Positions 53,365 through 62,165 of a DNA stretch of 64,000 nt are shown here, one piece after another (the first letter of the stretch is position 1; each line of letters begins with the position of its first letter). Both the position numbers and the translations under genes were made by a program. The notes below the pieces were generated by a model. The model worked only from the letters and a program-made list of their open reading frames with translations. It searched no databases and was not told the origin of the DNA. This DNA comes from Paenibacillus lignilyticus (GTDB taxonomy: Bacteria > Bacillota > Bacilli > Paenibacillales > Paenibacillaceae), in contig NZ_JAGKSP010000001.1 of the NCBI RefSeq assembly GCF_017942085.1, positions 248,001 through 312,000 of the forward strand. The letters are read 5' to 3'.

Positions 53365-54435
53365 CTAGAGCCTTCCCGTCGTCTGCTTTTGAACGAAGCG
53401 TTGCAGCTTCTTTACTCCCTTGAGTCCGGATTTCAGCTCCTCGATTAATTCCTTCGTTAGCTTCACATGCGGCAGCTTCCCATTGTTCATGTACAGCCCG
53501 TCTTCACGTTTCTCCGTGCTCATCAGCCGAAGACGCATGAACAAACGAAAAATGTCCGCGTACATGACGCAGTCTTCTTCCGATAGGACCTCCAATTGGC
53601 GTAAACGATTAATTCGTGCAAGCGTGGAAGTCTCTCGAACACCTGCTTGAATGCTTAATAATCGCATCGCATTGACCATTGGAATATAGGCGCCGTATTT
53701 CAGATCCAAACTGCCGGCGTCTGTGCCGTATTGTTCTTTAAGCAGCTGGCCGAACACGCCAATCAGCACCTTATGACGCATCGTATTATTAAGCATGTGA
53801 CGCACGATAACACGGTGATTTAACATATCGGTATAATAATGATCCTTCAACAATTGCAGCAGCCGGTGCTGCCCATAAATCATCCGGCTATCGGCTACGA
53901 TGAGAAGATACCTGACACATTCCCAATCCGGATCTTCAAACCAGCTGTCCAGCTTCTCTTTCCACTGTGAGAGGGATTGGCACCAGATCGGATTGGAGCT
54001 GATAACCTCACCTTCACATGGCGGATAACCGAGCTTCTGCAGCATATCGACAATCGTGTCGGCAAAGGTTCGAAAATAAGCCGTGACTTCCTTCCGCTCC
54101 GATTCTTCTTCCGGATCGTCGTAAATCATTCCGCTGTCCTGGTCGCTTGACAGCGTTTGTTCCGCCCTGCCTCCGCTGCCGAACAATAAATACGCGTAAG
54201 GCACGGGTGGGGAACCGTGCCCCAGCCGTGCCATTTGCGCTTCTGATAATGAGATCGCCCGACGAATAAACGCATCATGTACCTCATTCAGATCCGTATT
54301 AAATTGTTCAATCGGCTGCTTCGCGTGCAGAGCTTCCATCCGCTCGTGGATTTGATCCCGCAAGCCGCGCAGCGTCACCACATCGTCGGTAGTCCCGATG
54401 CGTGTAAGCAGCTTCGCACGAACCGGATCGCTCAT
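53365..54435 (-). CDS. DUF294 nucleotidyltransferase-like protein (GlnD-related)
   Basis: 356 aa from an ATG behind AGGGGTGAG. The nucleotidyltransferase core is LLFGSGGRAEQTLSSDQDSG near residue 85, with GS and the DxD pair. The C-terminal DUF294_C part begins near MLNNTMRHKVLIGVFG. Related proteins often add cyclic-nucleotide and CBS domains; this one has neither, only a short helical N-terminus. The fold is that of GlnD-type uridylyltransferases. It is 57 nt after the ammonium transporter gene, so a part in nitrogen signalling is possible but unproved. Confidence 0.88.
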   Translation of the reverse strand: MSDPVRAKLLTRIGTTDDVVTLRGLRDQIHERMEALHAKQPIEQFNTDLNEVHDAFIRRAISLSEAQMARLGHGSPPVPYAYLLFGSGGRAEQTLSSDQDSGMIYDDPEEESERKEVTAYFRTFADTIVDMLQKLGYPPCEGEVISSNPIWCQSLSQWKEKLDSWFEDPDWECVRYLLIVADSRMIYGQHRLLQLLKDHYYTDMLNHRVIVRHMLNNTMRHKVLIGVFGQLLKEQYGTDAGSLDLKYGAYIPMVNAMRLLSIQAGVRETSTLARINRLRQLEVLSEEDCVMYADIFRLFMRLRLMSTEKREDGLYMNNGKLPHVKLTKELIEELKSGLKGVKKLQRFVQKQTTGRL

Positions 54436-54492
54436 GCTGTGCTCACCCCTATGTCAGTATCGAACAACTTATTCAGGCTGTTATTTTGCCGC

Positions 54493-55863
54493 TTACAAGC
54501 TTTGTTGTGCTTTTTTCATTTGCTCCGGATAGCCGAATGTACCATGCTCGGAAAGGTCAAGACCGATAATTTCTTGCTCTTCCGTAACACGAAGACCCAT
54601 AACGACTTTCATGATTCCGAGCAATACGAAGGAAACGACGAGTACGTAGCCGCCGCAAACGAGTACGGATTCAAGCTGTACCCACATTTGATGCCAGTTG
54701 CCTGTGTCGATGATACCGCCTTTACCTACATTAAGCTTTGTTGCAAGCTCATCCGTTGCAAAGATACCATTCGCCAGCGTACCCCAAACCCCTGCTGCGC
54801 CGTGAACGGAAAGTGCATAGATTGGATCGTCGACTTTGATTTTCTCGAAAAACTTAGCACTGAAGAATACGAGTACACCTGCAAGCAAACCGATTACAAC
54901 AGCTGCCCAAGGATCTACGAACGCGCAGCTTGCAGTGATGGCTACGAGACCGGCAAGCGCACCGTTCAATGTTGTAGGAATGTCTGCTTTGCCGTTTACA
55001 AGCCAGGAAATCAGAAGCGCTGCTACTGCGCCGCCAGCTGCGCCGAGTTGGGTGTTGAATGCAACGTATCCGAAGAAGCCGTCGCCTACACCAAGTGCGC
55101 TACCTGCGTTAAAGCCGAACCAGCCAACCCATAGTATAAGAACGGACAAAGCACCAAATACTTGGTTATGACCTAGAATTTCATTTGCGGAGCCGTCTTT
55201 ATTGAAGCGGCCGATACGCGGCTTCAGAAGTACGGTTGCCGCAAAGGCTGCAAGCGCACCGGTCAAGTGAACTACCGTGGAACCTGCATAGTCTTGTGCG
55301 CCTTCAGCGAACAACCAGCCTGTTGGGCTCCAGATCCAGTGGGCGATAACCGGATAGATGAGTGCAGTAAACAATACGGTAAATACGAGGTATGCGGAAA
55401 GCTTAGCGCGTTCTGCGAAACCGCCCCATGCGATGGAAAGCGATACTGCAGCGAAAGCCAGTTGGAATACGAAGAAGATCGTGGATGGAAGTGCTTCGCC
55501 TTCTGCCGCAGATACGGCAGGAGCGAATAAGTAGCTGCCCCATCCGATAAATTTACTGATTGAATTCTCAGCGTTATCTGCGCCGAAAGCAAATGCATAA
55601 CCTACTGCCCAGTAAACCAAGGTACAAAGTCCCAATGTGAAGATTGTTTTACCGGCAATATGCCCGGCATTCTTCATGCGTGTCGAACCGGATTCGAGAA
55701 GAATAAATCCACCTTGCATCAAGATAACTAACACTGCCGCGACCAGAACCCAGATCGAGTTCAACCCCATGTTCAGTGTTCCTGCAGACGGGTCGTCTGC
55801 GAAAGCCATTGCTGGAAATAACAACATAAGAGCACCTAAAGATAAAATCAACTTTTTGACCAC
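54493..55863 (-). CDS. amt: Ammonium transporter Amt
   Basis: 456 aa from the GTG at 55863; an earlier GTG (55872) overlaps the AGGGAG site. A cleavable signal (KKLILSLGALMLLFPAMAFA) precedes eleven expected membrane segments. Family marks include AAVLVILMQGGFILLESGST, DYAGSTVVHLTGALAAFAA with the first pore His, GWFGFNAGSA and the second pore His in LSVHGAAGVWGTL. It carries ammonium into the cell. No glnK/PII gene follows, which is unusual for amt loci; a DUF294 nucleotidyltransferase gene does. A GlnR/TnrA-type box lies between its promoter and start. Confidence 0.96.
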   Translation of the reverse strand: MVKKLILSLGALMLLFPAMAFADDPSAGTLNMGLNSIWVLVAAVLVILMQGGFILLESGSTRMKNAGHIAGKTIFTLGLCTLVYWAVGYAFAFGADNAENSISKFIGWGSYLFAPAVSAAEGEALPSTIFFVFQLAFAAVSLSIAWGGFAERAKLSAYLVFTVLFTALIYPVIAHWIWSPTGWLFAEGAQDYAGSTVVHLTGALAAFAATVLLKPRIGRFNKDGSANEILGHNQVFGALSVLILWVGWFGFNAGSALGVGDGFFGYVAFNTQLGAAGGAVAALLISWLVNGKADIPTTLNGALAGLVAITASCAFVDPWAAVVIGLLAGVLVFFSAKFFEKIKVDDPIYALSVHGAAGVWGTLANGIFATDELATKLNVGKGGIIDTGNWHQMWVQLESVLVCGGYVLVVSFVLLGIMKVVMGLRVTEEQEIIGLDLSEHGTFGYPEQMKKAQQSL

Positions 55864-55879
55864 TACGACCACTCCCTAA

Positions 55880-55896
55880 TGTAATGTTTCTTGACA
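55880..55896. promoter_or_regulatory. GlnR/TnrA-type operator before amt
   Basis: TGTAATGTTTCTTGACA fits TGTNA-N7-TNACA exactly. It lies about 15-31 nt downstream of the predicted amt transcription start and just upstream of the ribosome binding site, a position suited to repression by blocking. Confidence 0.7.
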
Positions 55897-55917
55897 TGCT
55901 AGGAAAGACTTAATGTC

Positions 55918-55946
55918 ATTATAGTCAGAAGTACCACATTTGACAA
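55918..55946 (-). promoter_or_regulatory. Sigma-A promoter of amt
   Basis: On the minus strand TTGTCA (55946-55941), a 17-nt spacer and a consensus TATAAT (55923-55918) lie 55 nt before the start codon. Confidence 0.75.
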
Positions 55947-55977
55947 TACAGTTTTTTCATTTTCTCGAAAAAAATCT

Positions 55978-56163
55978 AACATTCGCTTCTCCAAATGAAT
56001 CGAATGTTAAGTTTTTTCACAATTTTAACACCGAAACCGCCTTTTCACCGCCTTATCCTTCGCGTTTTGATCGTTTTTCTTTCCTATCCTATGTCACACT
56101 CCCCCTATAAATTACGAATATCCTTCCTAGTAGTAAGGTCACATGTTAGGTTTTATACTAACA
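55978..56163. other. Intergenic region between amt and merR: hairpin and palindrome
   Basis: The roughly 400 nt between the divergent genes hold no supported ORF. An AACATTCG / CGAATGTT inverted repeat (55978-55985, 56001-56008) flanked by A and T runs may be a weak bidirectional terminator. At 56144-56163 TGTTAG-N8-CTAACA is a palindrome upstream of the merR promoter and may be an operator. Confidence 0.4.
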
Positions 56164-56184
56164 AAATTCGTCAAAGCATTACGT

Positions 56185-56214
56185 TTGACTGTATGGTTAT
56201 AGATTCTGTATCAT
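56185..56214 (+). promoter_or_regulatory. Probable promoter of the merR-yugP pair
   Basis: TTGACT (56185-56190), an 18-nt spacer and TATCAT (56209-56214) lie about 53 nt before the TTG start. A spacer longer than 17 is common where MerR-type regulators act. Confidence 0.5.
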
Positions 56215-56266
56215 AGGTACTAGAAGAATTAACGTCCATCCCCGTTCCAAGAGAGAGGTGATTCCA

Positions 56267-56707
56267 TTGTCCGAACATGTGCTGCACCGGATTGGCGAAC
56301 TATCGAAGTTAGCCGGCGTAAGTTCACGTACGATCGATTTCTACACATCAATGGGTCTGATCGAACCCGAACGCCGCTCAGCCAAAAATTATCGTCTTTA
56401 CAGTGATGAAACCTTGAATCGGCTCAAACGTATAGTACAGTTGAAGAAAGACAAATATACGCTCGATGAAATCAAGGCAAATATGGCAGGCTGGCGCAAG
56501 GTTTCTACCGAGGAGCAAGTGTCAGGAAGGCTTATGGAGCTCCAGCTTCATCTAGAACAACTGCAACGAGAAGTTCAGGAGATTGAACCTGTCCTGAACC
56601 AATTGAAGCCTCAACAGGCGAAGCAGGTGTTTAAACGGCTGGTGCCCCAAACAGCCGCCTGCGTTGAAGCCTTGATGCTTCTCATTAACAAAGGCGGCAT
56701 TATGTAG
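56267..56707 (+). CDS. MerR-family transcriptional regulator
   Basis: 146 aa from a TTG placed after GAGAGAGGTG; a GTG three codons earlier lies within that site. The N-terminal winged helix is RIGELSKLAGVSSRTIDFYT and then YRLYSDETLNRLKRIVQLKK. A long helix follows (MELQLHLEQLQREVQEI). The C-terminal region has one Cys (QTAACVEALMLL), so a metal-sensing site is not evident. It is 29 nt upstream of the YugP-type gene and probably controls that pair. Confidence 0.93.
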   Translation: MSEHVLHRIGELSKLAGVSSRTIDFYTSMGLIEPERRSAKNYRLYSDETLNRLKRIVQLKKDKYTLDEIKANMAGWRKVSTEEQVSGRLMELQLHLEQLQREVQEIEPVLNQLKPQQAKQVFKRLVPQTAACVEALMLLINKGGIM

Positions 56708-56736
56708 GATTTCAACACTAATGGAGGGAACTATTT

Positions 56737-57417
56737 ATGTTTTTTCACCCAATGGATTTTCTAATCATCATTGCCTTCATTTTATCGTTATGGGCACAGT
56801 TTAGAGTTCGCGGAACATTTAACCGCTGGTCAGAGGTTCCAATCAATAGCGGCCTCACAGGATATCAAGCCGCAAGGATGATGCTCGATCGCAACGGACT
56901 GCATGATGTACCGGTTGAACCCGTACCTGGAACGCTCTCTGACCACTACGACCCGATTCACCGCGTCGTAAGGCTGTCAGAGCCCGTCTACTACGAGAAT
57001 TCAATCTCAGCCGTTTCCGTAGCCTGTCACGAGGTCGGCCACGCCATCCAGCATAGCGTGCACTACCCGATGCTGACGCTGCGCCATAAGATCTTCCCGA
57101 TCGTGAACTTCGCTTCCGGTGTTGCACCTTTCTTGTTAATCGCCGGTTTTCTGTTTCAAGCCACTGGGCTGATTGGTATTGGTATTTTGTTCTTCTCTTG
57201 TGCGGTAGCCTTCCAGCTCGTTACACTGCCTGTAGAGTTCAATGCCAGCAGCCGTGCTCGTGAAATCATGATTTCCGAAGGTTTCATCACGAATGAAGAA
57301 GAACGCGGAGTAGCGAAAGTCCTTAATGCCGCAGCGTTAACGTATGTTGCAGCAGCATTGATTTCCCTGCTTGAGCTAGTCAAGTACATTATGATTTTTA
57401 CGCAAAGCCGAGATTAA
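56737..57417 (+). CDS. YugP-type membrane zinc metallopeptidase
   Basis: 226 aa. An N-terminal membrane helix (FLIIIAFILSLWAQ) is followed by a catalytic stretch, SVACHEVGHAIQHSV, with the HExxH zinc motif near residue 95. Two further hydrophobic helices lie near 130-165, and LPVEFNASSRAREIM near 170 probably supplies the third zinc ligand. It matches YugP of Bacillus. The substrate is unknown. It follows the MerR gene on one transcript and ends at a strong terminator. Confidence 0.93.
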   Translation: MFFHPMDFLIIIAFILSLWAQFRVRGTFNRWSEVPINSGLTGYQAARMMLDRNGLHDVPVEPVPGTLSDHYDPIHRVVRLSEPVYYENSISAVSVACHEVGHAIQHSVHYPMLTLRHKIFPIVNFASGVAPFLLIAGFLFQATGLIGIGILFFSCAVAFQLVTLPVEFNASSRAREIMISEGFITNEEERGVAKVLNAAALTYVAAALISLLELVKYIMIFTQSRD

Positions 57418-57435
57418 ATAATTAGTTAAAATTGT

Positions 57436-57472
57436 AAAGAGGCAGGGGATTTGATTCCCCCGCCTCTTTCTA
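57436..57472 (+). terminator. Intrinsic terminator of the merR-yugP transcript
   Basis: An AAAGAGGC-GGGG / CCCC-GCCTCTTT hairpin followed by TCT. Confidence 0.75.
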
Positions 57473-57484
57473 ATATTCCCATGC

Positions 57485-57519
57485 AAAAAGGCTGACATCG
57501 GACAATCGATGTCAGCCTT
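57485..57519 (-). terminator. Intrinsic terminator of the dCache chemoreceptor gene
   Basis: A perfect 13-bp AAGGCTGACATCG / CGATGTCAGCCTT stem followed on the minus strand by a T5 run. Confidence 0.85.
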
Positions 57520-57529
57520 CCTCGTTTTC

Positions 57530-59674
57530 TTAGGTACGGAAACGGCTAAGCGTTTCTTTCAGCCCGGATGATACCGTCTCAAGTTTATCGGACAGGCGAA
57601 CAAGTCCCTCACTGATACTGTTTTGCTCATTGCTCAGCGATGCCACTTCCTCGGAAGTAGCGGATGACTCTTCAGCTACTGCGCTAACATTACCCATCGC
57701 TTCGGAGAGAACCACCTGCGAACGCTCCAGCATGCTGATGGAATCTGTAACCGAGCTTAAGCTGCCGACAAAGTCGCCCATTTGACCTTGAACGGTCAAG
57801 AAAATTTGGTTCGCTTCTTTAACGGATTGAATTTGCTCCTGGAAGATCGGATATGCATCAGACAAGACATGTACGGTTTCGTCGATTTCCTTCTGGATGG
57901 TCTCTGTAATTTGACCAACAACATCGATGGACTGACGGGATTGATCCGCCAATTTGCGAATTTCATCAGCGACGACCATGAAGCCTTTGCCTGCCGCACC
58001 TGCACGAGCTGCTTCAATGGTTGCATTCAGAGACAAAATGTTTGTTTGTTTCGTCATATTATTGAGAACTTCCAGAATCTTACGAATGGAACGCGTGCTT
58101 TCTTTGAGGCGGTCGACTTTCTCCACCATCGAACGCGTCATTTCTTCCGTCATCCCAGTTTTCTCAATTAAGCTATTCATGTAAGCCGTACCTTGGCGAC
58201 TTGCTTTCTCTACCTCGCTGGCAGCCTGTCCCATGTCCTGGTTCGCCGTCATCACCTGCTGCATCTGCTGGCTGATTTCCGAAGTCAGGTCACTGCCTTT
58301 CTCGGCTTCCATCGCAAGGCTCGTTGCACCGTTTGCGATTTCTTCAGTCGCTACAGCGATTTCGCGAGCGGATACCGCTGTTTTCTTCGAAGCATCCGAT
58401 AGCTCCCCTGCTGTAGCCAGAACATCCTGCGCGGACTGATTCGTCTGCGCGACGAGCACTGTGATTTGCGTCATCATCTGGTTGAAGCTTTGGGCCAACT
58501 GGCCGATTTCGTCTTTCTTATTGATCGTCGAACGAACGGTCAAATTACCGCGTTCACCTTCGTTCATCAGGTTGCGCAAACTAACAAGCGGCAGTGCAAC
58601 CATACGGATGACGAGCAGACCGATACCAATTGCAAGCAGCGCTGCGATACCAGCAATAATATAAGTTGCGTTGCGGATCTGCTTCGCATCCTTAACAAGC
58701 TCATCTACCGGAATCGATCCAACCAACTTCCAATTCACCGTAGCGAACTGGTTGTACATCGCAAGCACTTCTCCGCTGGCAAGTTCAACTGTAGTTGAAC
58801 CGGACTTTTCTTTCTCAGAAAGCGCAATCGGAGATGGTTTGCCGATTTGCTCCAGGTCTTTGGTGTAAACCAAATTATTCTCACTGTCAACAATCGTGAC
58901 ATCACTGCCTTCGCCGATCTTGAGATCCTCGAGCTGCTTGGAGAATTCTTTCAAATAGATCTCAACGATCATAACAAACTTGCCTTCATTCGTCACCGTG
59001 TTCTTCATCACACGGCCCATCGCGATCGTTGCCTCCGAAGCACTGCCGCTGTAGCCTTTCACTTCAGCCGGAAGCCACATCAATTTACCGCCGCCATCAA
59101 TAATCGTCTTCATCCACTTCGTATCTTTCGCGTCTTCTGTACTGATACTGGAGGATCCAACCGTTACGGAAGCTGCATCACCGCCAATCGGGATAATCGC
59201 CGCTCCGACAACAGTCGAGTTACCTAGTATGTAAGATTGAATGGAATCACTTAGTTTCTTCATCACATCGAAACGCTCGTAGTCATCAGTAGTTTGGTCG
59301 TATTTCAACAAATTGTCTTGAACGATCTTATCGAGCAGAATCTGCATCGACAGAGCTTCATAGTTCTTAAACATTAAATCAAGCTTGCCCTTGGACTGAG
59401 AAATGGCCACCGCGCTCGAATCCGCTACTTTTTTCTTGATGATGCTCTTCGAGGTCGAGTAGGAGAATAATCCGACTACGAGCACGCAGACGAGAATCGC
59501 GCTGAAAATAATAAGGAATAACATAAGTCCGACAGACTTAATGGGATTCGTCAGCTTCACATTCTTGATCCCATTTATGGAGGAAGAATATAAGGCTTTC
59601 ACGTTCGCCCCTTTGCCTTCGCCTTCTGATTGCGTTTTCATCTTATCTTTCTTCTCATTCAACTTCAATTTCAC
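57530..59674 (-). CDS. Methyl-accepting chemotaxis protein (dCache sensor)
   Basis: 714 aa from a GTG behind AGGTGG. About 45 cytoplasmic residues precede TM1 ([20 protein letters not shown]), then a dCache domain of about 270 residues ([40 protein letters not shown]), TM2 near 335-358, HAMP and the signalling coiled coil with [20 protein letters not shown] and [20 protein letters not shown]. The N-terminal cytoplasmic tail is longer than usual. dCache domains bind amino acids and other small ligands. No che gene is adjacent. Confidence 0.95.
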   Translation of the reverse strand: MKLKLNEKKDKMKTQSEGEGKGANVKALYSSSINGIKNVKLTNPIKSVGLMLFLIIFSAILVCVLVVGLFSYSTSKSIIKKKVADSSAVAISQSKGKLDLMFKNYEALSMQILLDKIVQDNLLKYDQTTDDYERFDVMKKLSDSIQSYILGNSTVVGAAIIPIGGDAASVTVGSSSISTEDAKDTKWMKTIIDGGGKLMWLPAEVKGYSGSASEATIAMGRVMKNTVTNEGKFVMIVEIYLKEFSKQLEDLKIGEGSDVTIVDSENNLVYTKDLEQIGKPSPIALSEKEKSGSTTVELASGEVLAMYNQFATVNWKLVGSIPVDELVKDAKQIRNATYIIAGIAALLAIGIGLLVIRMVALPLVSLRNLMNEGERGNLTVRSTINKKDEIGQLAQSFNQMMTQITVLVAQTNQSAQDVLATAGELSDASKKTAVSAREIAVATEEIANGATSLAMEAEKGSDLTSEISQQMQQVMTANQDMGQAASEVEKASRQGTAYMNSLIEKTGMTEEMTRSMVEKVDRLKESTRSIRKILEVLNNMTKQTNILSLNATIEAARAGAAGKGFMVVADEIRKLADQSRQSIDVVGQITETIQKEIDETVHVLSDAYPIFQEQIQSVKEANQIFLTVQGQMGDFVGSLSSVTDSISMLERSQVVLSEAMGNVSAVAEESSATSEEVASLSNEQNSISEGLVRLSDKLETVSSGLKETLSRFRT

Positions 59675-59868
59675 TTCATGACACCACCTAATCTGAGGAT
59701 AATTTCCGTGTGTGGAGCTGGTGCGTTCGTGTGGGTATGTGTCTGATGACTTACACTAGCTGCTAAATGCCTACGTCACGCAAATCCATAATTCGACAAT
59801 ATACACGCAATATCCTTAATATCGGCTTTACATCTCCGTATTGTTAGGGAAACAGGGAATATTTTCTC

Positions 59869-59909
59869 AAAAAAAAATAATCCCAATCGATCGCTCGATT
59901 AGGATTATT
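59869..59909 (-). terminator. Intrinsic terminator of the mltG-trhP transcript
   Basis: AATAATCC..AATCGA / TCGATT..GGATTATT hairpin with a TCGC loop, followed on the minus strand by a run of T residues. Confidence 0.85.
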
Positions 59910-59925
59910 TGGGTCCAAATGCTTA

Positions 59926-61176
59926 TTAACGCACGCGTTTACGCATCATATCCATCGGTTTTACCGGATGCTCCGTCTTCAGCACGATGTGCTGCAGCGG
60001 ATGTCTTGCTGCATCCAGCGCATTGCCGCTTTCGTCCGTGATGGAACCAACGGATTGTTTGAAGAAAGTGCCGTTCGGTCCGAAGAATTCCACTTCTTGC
60101 CCCGGCTTGAAATGATTCCTCTGCTGAACCACGGCAAGTCCGGTCGCCTCATCATAAGAAATAACGACACCTGCGAAATCATAAGGAGCGGCTTTGTCTT
60201 CCGGCCCATAAATATGGTCTTCAGGACCCGGAGTATCGTAGAAAAAGCCGGTATTTACCGGACGGTTAGCAGCTTTCTGAATGTCATCCAGCCACACTTG
60301 CTTCAACTCGTAATGATCCGGATCAGCCATGTACGAATCAATCGCTTGACGGTAAGCATTCACGACTGTTGCAACGTAATGCAAACTCTTCATCCGGCCT
60401 TCGATCTTGAAGCTGTCAACGCCAACCTCGATTAAGTCCGGAATATGCTCGATCATACATAAGTCTTTGGAGCCCATCGTAAATTTATCCGCTTCGGGAC
60501 CAACCATTTGCAGGTCGTCTTCATAGATGTCATACTTCCAGCGGCAGGACTGGCAACAGCCGCCGCGGTTAGAATCTCGGTCCGTGAAATGGTTCGAAAG
60601 CACACAACGACCCGAGAAGGAAGAACACATTGCGCCATGAATGAACGCTTCGATCTCAATATCGACATGCGCTTTAATTTGCGATATCTCTTCGAGGCTC
60701 GTCTCGCGGCCTAACACGACACGCGGCAGCCCCTCGTCTTTCCAGAACTGCACTGCCTGCCAATTCAGCGTCGATTGCTGCGTGCTCAAATGAACCTCGA
60801 GCTTAGGCGCTACCCGCTGCGCGGTCTCGATAATGATCGGATCTGCAGCAATAATCGCTGCAATGCCGGCTGCTTCGAGCTCGCGCAAGTACTCTTCCAG
60901 ACCGCCAATATCCTCATTATGGGCATAAATATTGGTTGCCACAAACACTTTCGCGCCATAACGTTCCGCGAACTCCACGCCTTCTTTCATCTCGGCAAAC
61001 GTGAAATTGTCGGCATTGGAACGAAGGCCGTACTTCTGGCCGCCAATATAAACGGCATCTGCGCCGTAATGGACGGCAAACTTCAGTTTCTCCAAATTAC
61101 CTGCCGGAGCAAGCAGCTCGGGCTTATCTAAACGATTTCTCTTCCCCGTAAAGCGGGGGGATGTTTTTGTGGTCAC
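59926..61176 (-). CDS. trhP2: U32 peptidase-like tRNA uridine hydroxylase subunit TrhP2 (YrrO-like)
   Basis: 416 aa from the GTG at 61176, 7 nt after GGAGGT; a GTG five codons earlier is an alternative. The U32 signature is HGAMCSSFSGRCVLSNHFTD and then a Cys cluster (GGCCQSCRWKYD), which supplies the iron-sulfur ligands. The opening KPELLAPAGNLEKLKFAVHY and the C-terminal beta-barrel (LKTEHPVKPMDMMRKRVR) agree. In B. subtilis the YrrN/YrrO pair makes 5-hydroxyuridine at tRNA position 34, with prephenate as a requirement. It is 33 nt after the TrhP1-like gene. Confidence 0.92.
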   Translation of the reverse strand: MTTKTSPRFTGKRNRLDKPELLAPAGNLEKLKFAVHYGADAVYIGGQKYGLRSNADNFTFAEMKEGVEFAERYGAKVFVATNIYAHNEDIGGLEEYLRELEAAGIAAIIAADPIIIETAQRVAPKLEVHLSTQQSTLNWQAVQFWKDEGLPRVVLGRETSLEEISQIKAHVDIEIEAFIHGAMCSSFSGRCVLSNHFTDRDSNRGGCCQSCRWKYDIYEDDLQMVGPEADKFTMGSKDLCMIEHIPDLIEVGVDSFKIEGRMKSLHYVATVVNAYRQAIDSYMADPDHYELKQVWLDDIQKAANRPVNTGFFYDTPGPEDHIYGPEDKAAPYDFAGVVISYDEATGLAVVQQRNHFKPGQEVEFFGPNGTFFKQSVGSITDESGNALDAARHPLQHIVLKTEHPVKPMDMMRKRVR

Positions 61177-61209
61177 CTGCTTCACCTCCACAACTTCCTT
61201 AGGTGACGA

Positions 61210-62154
61210 TTAATATACTTGTTCCTTATAGAAAAATCCGTACGATAGCTCACGGGACGGATCCTGTACTTTCACAATGCTATCGAGCCATTCTTCGTTG
61301 AAGGCATAACCTTCCGGATCCTCGAAATAGGCATCAATTGCAGCACGATACGCTTTAACGATCGTTTCATTGTACTCAATTGATTTTAACAGTCCTTCAA
61401 TCCGAAAGCTATCGATATTAACTTCCATTAGCTCATGTAAATTCTCGAGCATGCATAGATCATCAGAGCTCATAATATGAGTTCCGCCAGCATCCTCATA
61501 AATCGGGAAACGTTCATCTGGCCGTTCCGTTTCCACTAAATACAAGCCATCTTCCCGCTTGCCGTGAACCGGAACCTCGGTCGTTTCACCATCTTTCGTC
61601 TGATGCTGGAAATAATTTTGAACAAGCGGACGCTTGGAATGATAAATATTGGTTAAACCGTGCACCTGTACCTGTACTTCAAGCGTCGTATTGGTTTTCA
61701 CATCGATCACTTGATCCATGTTCAGCTCTCGCGCCAGAACGAACCTCGTGGCGCCGCGGCGTCCCCAATAATTCGCTGTCGCATAGTTCGTGGAAGTCAT
61801 CTCCGCGTTCCAGTGCAGCTTCATGTTTGGCGCTTCAACGCGCGCAACCATCAATACTGCAGGGTCGCCGAATACTAAGCCGTCTACACCCGCTTCAGCC
61901 AAATCTCGAATGTAGCCAGGTAAAGCATCGACGGTTTCATTGTCCATTAAGTTATTGACTGCTGCATAAACGGAAACTTGATGCGAATGGGCAAGCTTTA
62001 CTGCTTCTGCCATTAGGGCCAGATCAAATTCACCCGACAGGCGCATGCCATAACGGGATTCACCAAGAATGAACGCATTCGCACCCGCAGCGATGAGCCG
62101 CTCCATATCAGCTAGAGAACCCGCATCAACGAGCAGCTCCGGTTTTGTAGCCAT
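61210..62154 (-). CDS. trhP1: U32 peptidase-like tRNA uridine hydroxylase subunit TrhP1 (YrrN-like)
   Basis: 314 aa from an ATG behind GGAGGATTTACA. It opens KPELLVDAGSLADMERLIAA and contains LHWNAEMTSTNYATANYWG and EVQVQVHGLTNIYHSKRPLV, the shorter U32 form without the Cys cluster of its partner. In B. subtilis it works with YrrO in tRNA uridine hydroxylation. The gene order mltG-trhP1-trhP2 matches the B. subtilis yrr region except that the yrrM methyltransferase gene, which lies between mltG and yrrN there, is absent. Confidence 0.9.
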   Translation of the reverse strand: MATKPELLVDAGSLADMERLIAAGANAFILGESRYGMRLSGEFDLALMAEAVKLAHSHQVSVYAAVNNLMDNETVDALPGYIRDLAEAGVDGLVFGDPAVLMVARVEAPNMKLHWNAEMTSTNYATANYWGRRGATRFVLARELNMDQVIDVKTNTTLEVQVQVHGLTNIYHSKRPLVQNYFQHQTKDGETTEVPVHGKREDGLYLVETERPDERFPIYEDAGGTHIMSSDDLCMLENLHELMEVNIDSFRIEGLLKSIEYNETIVKAYRAAIDAYFEDPEGYAFNEEWLDSIVKVQDPSRELSYGFFYKEQVY

Positions 62155-62165
62155 TGTAAATCCTC

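Noticed and set aside
56144-56163. GlnR/TnrA box at TGTTAG-N8-CTAACA
   Set aside because: The half-sites are three bases too far apart for TGTNA-N7-TNACA; the box at 55880-55896 fits exactly instead.
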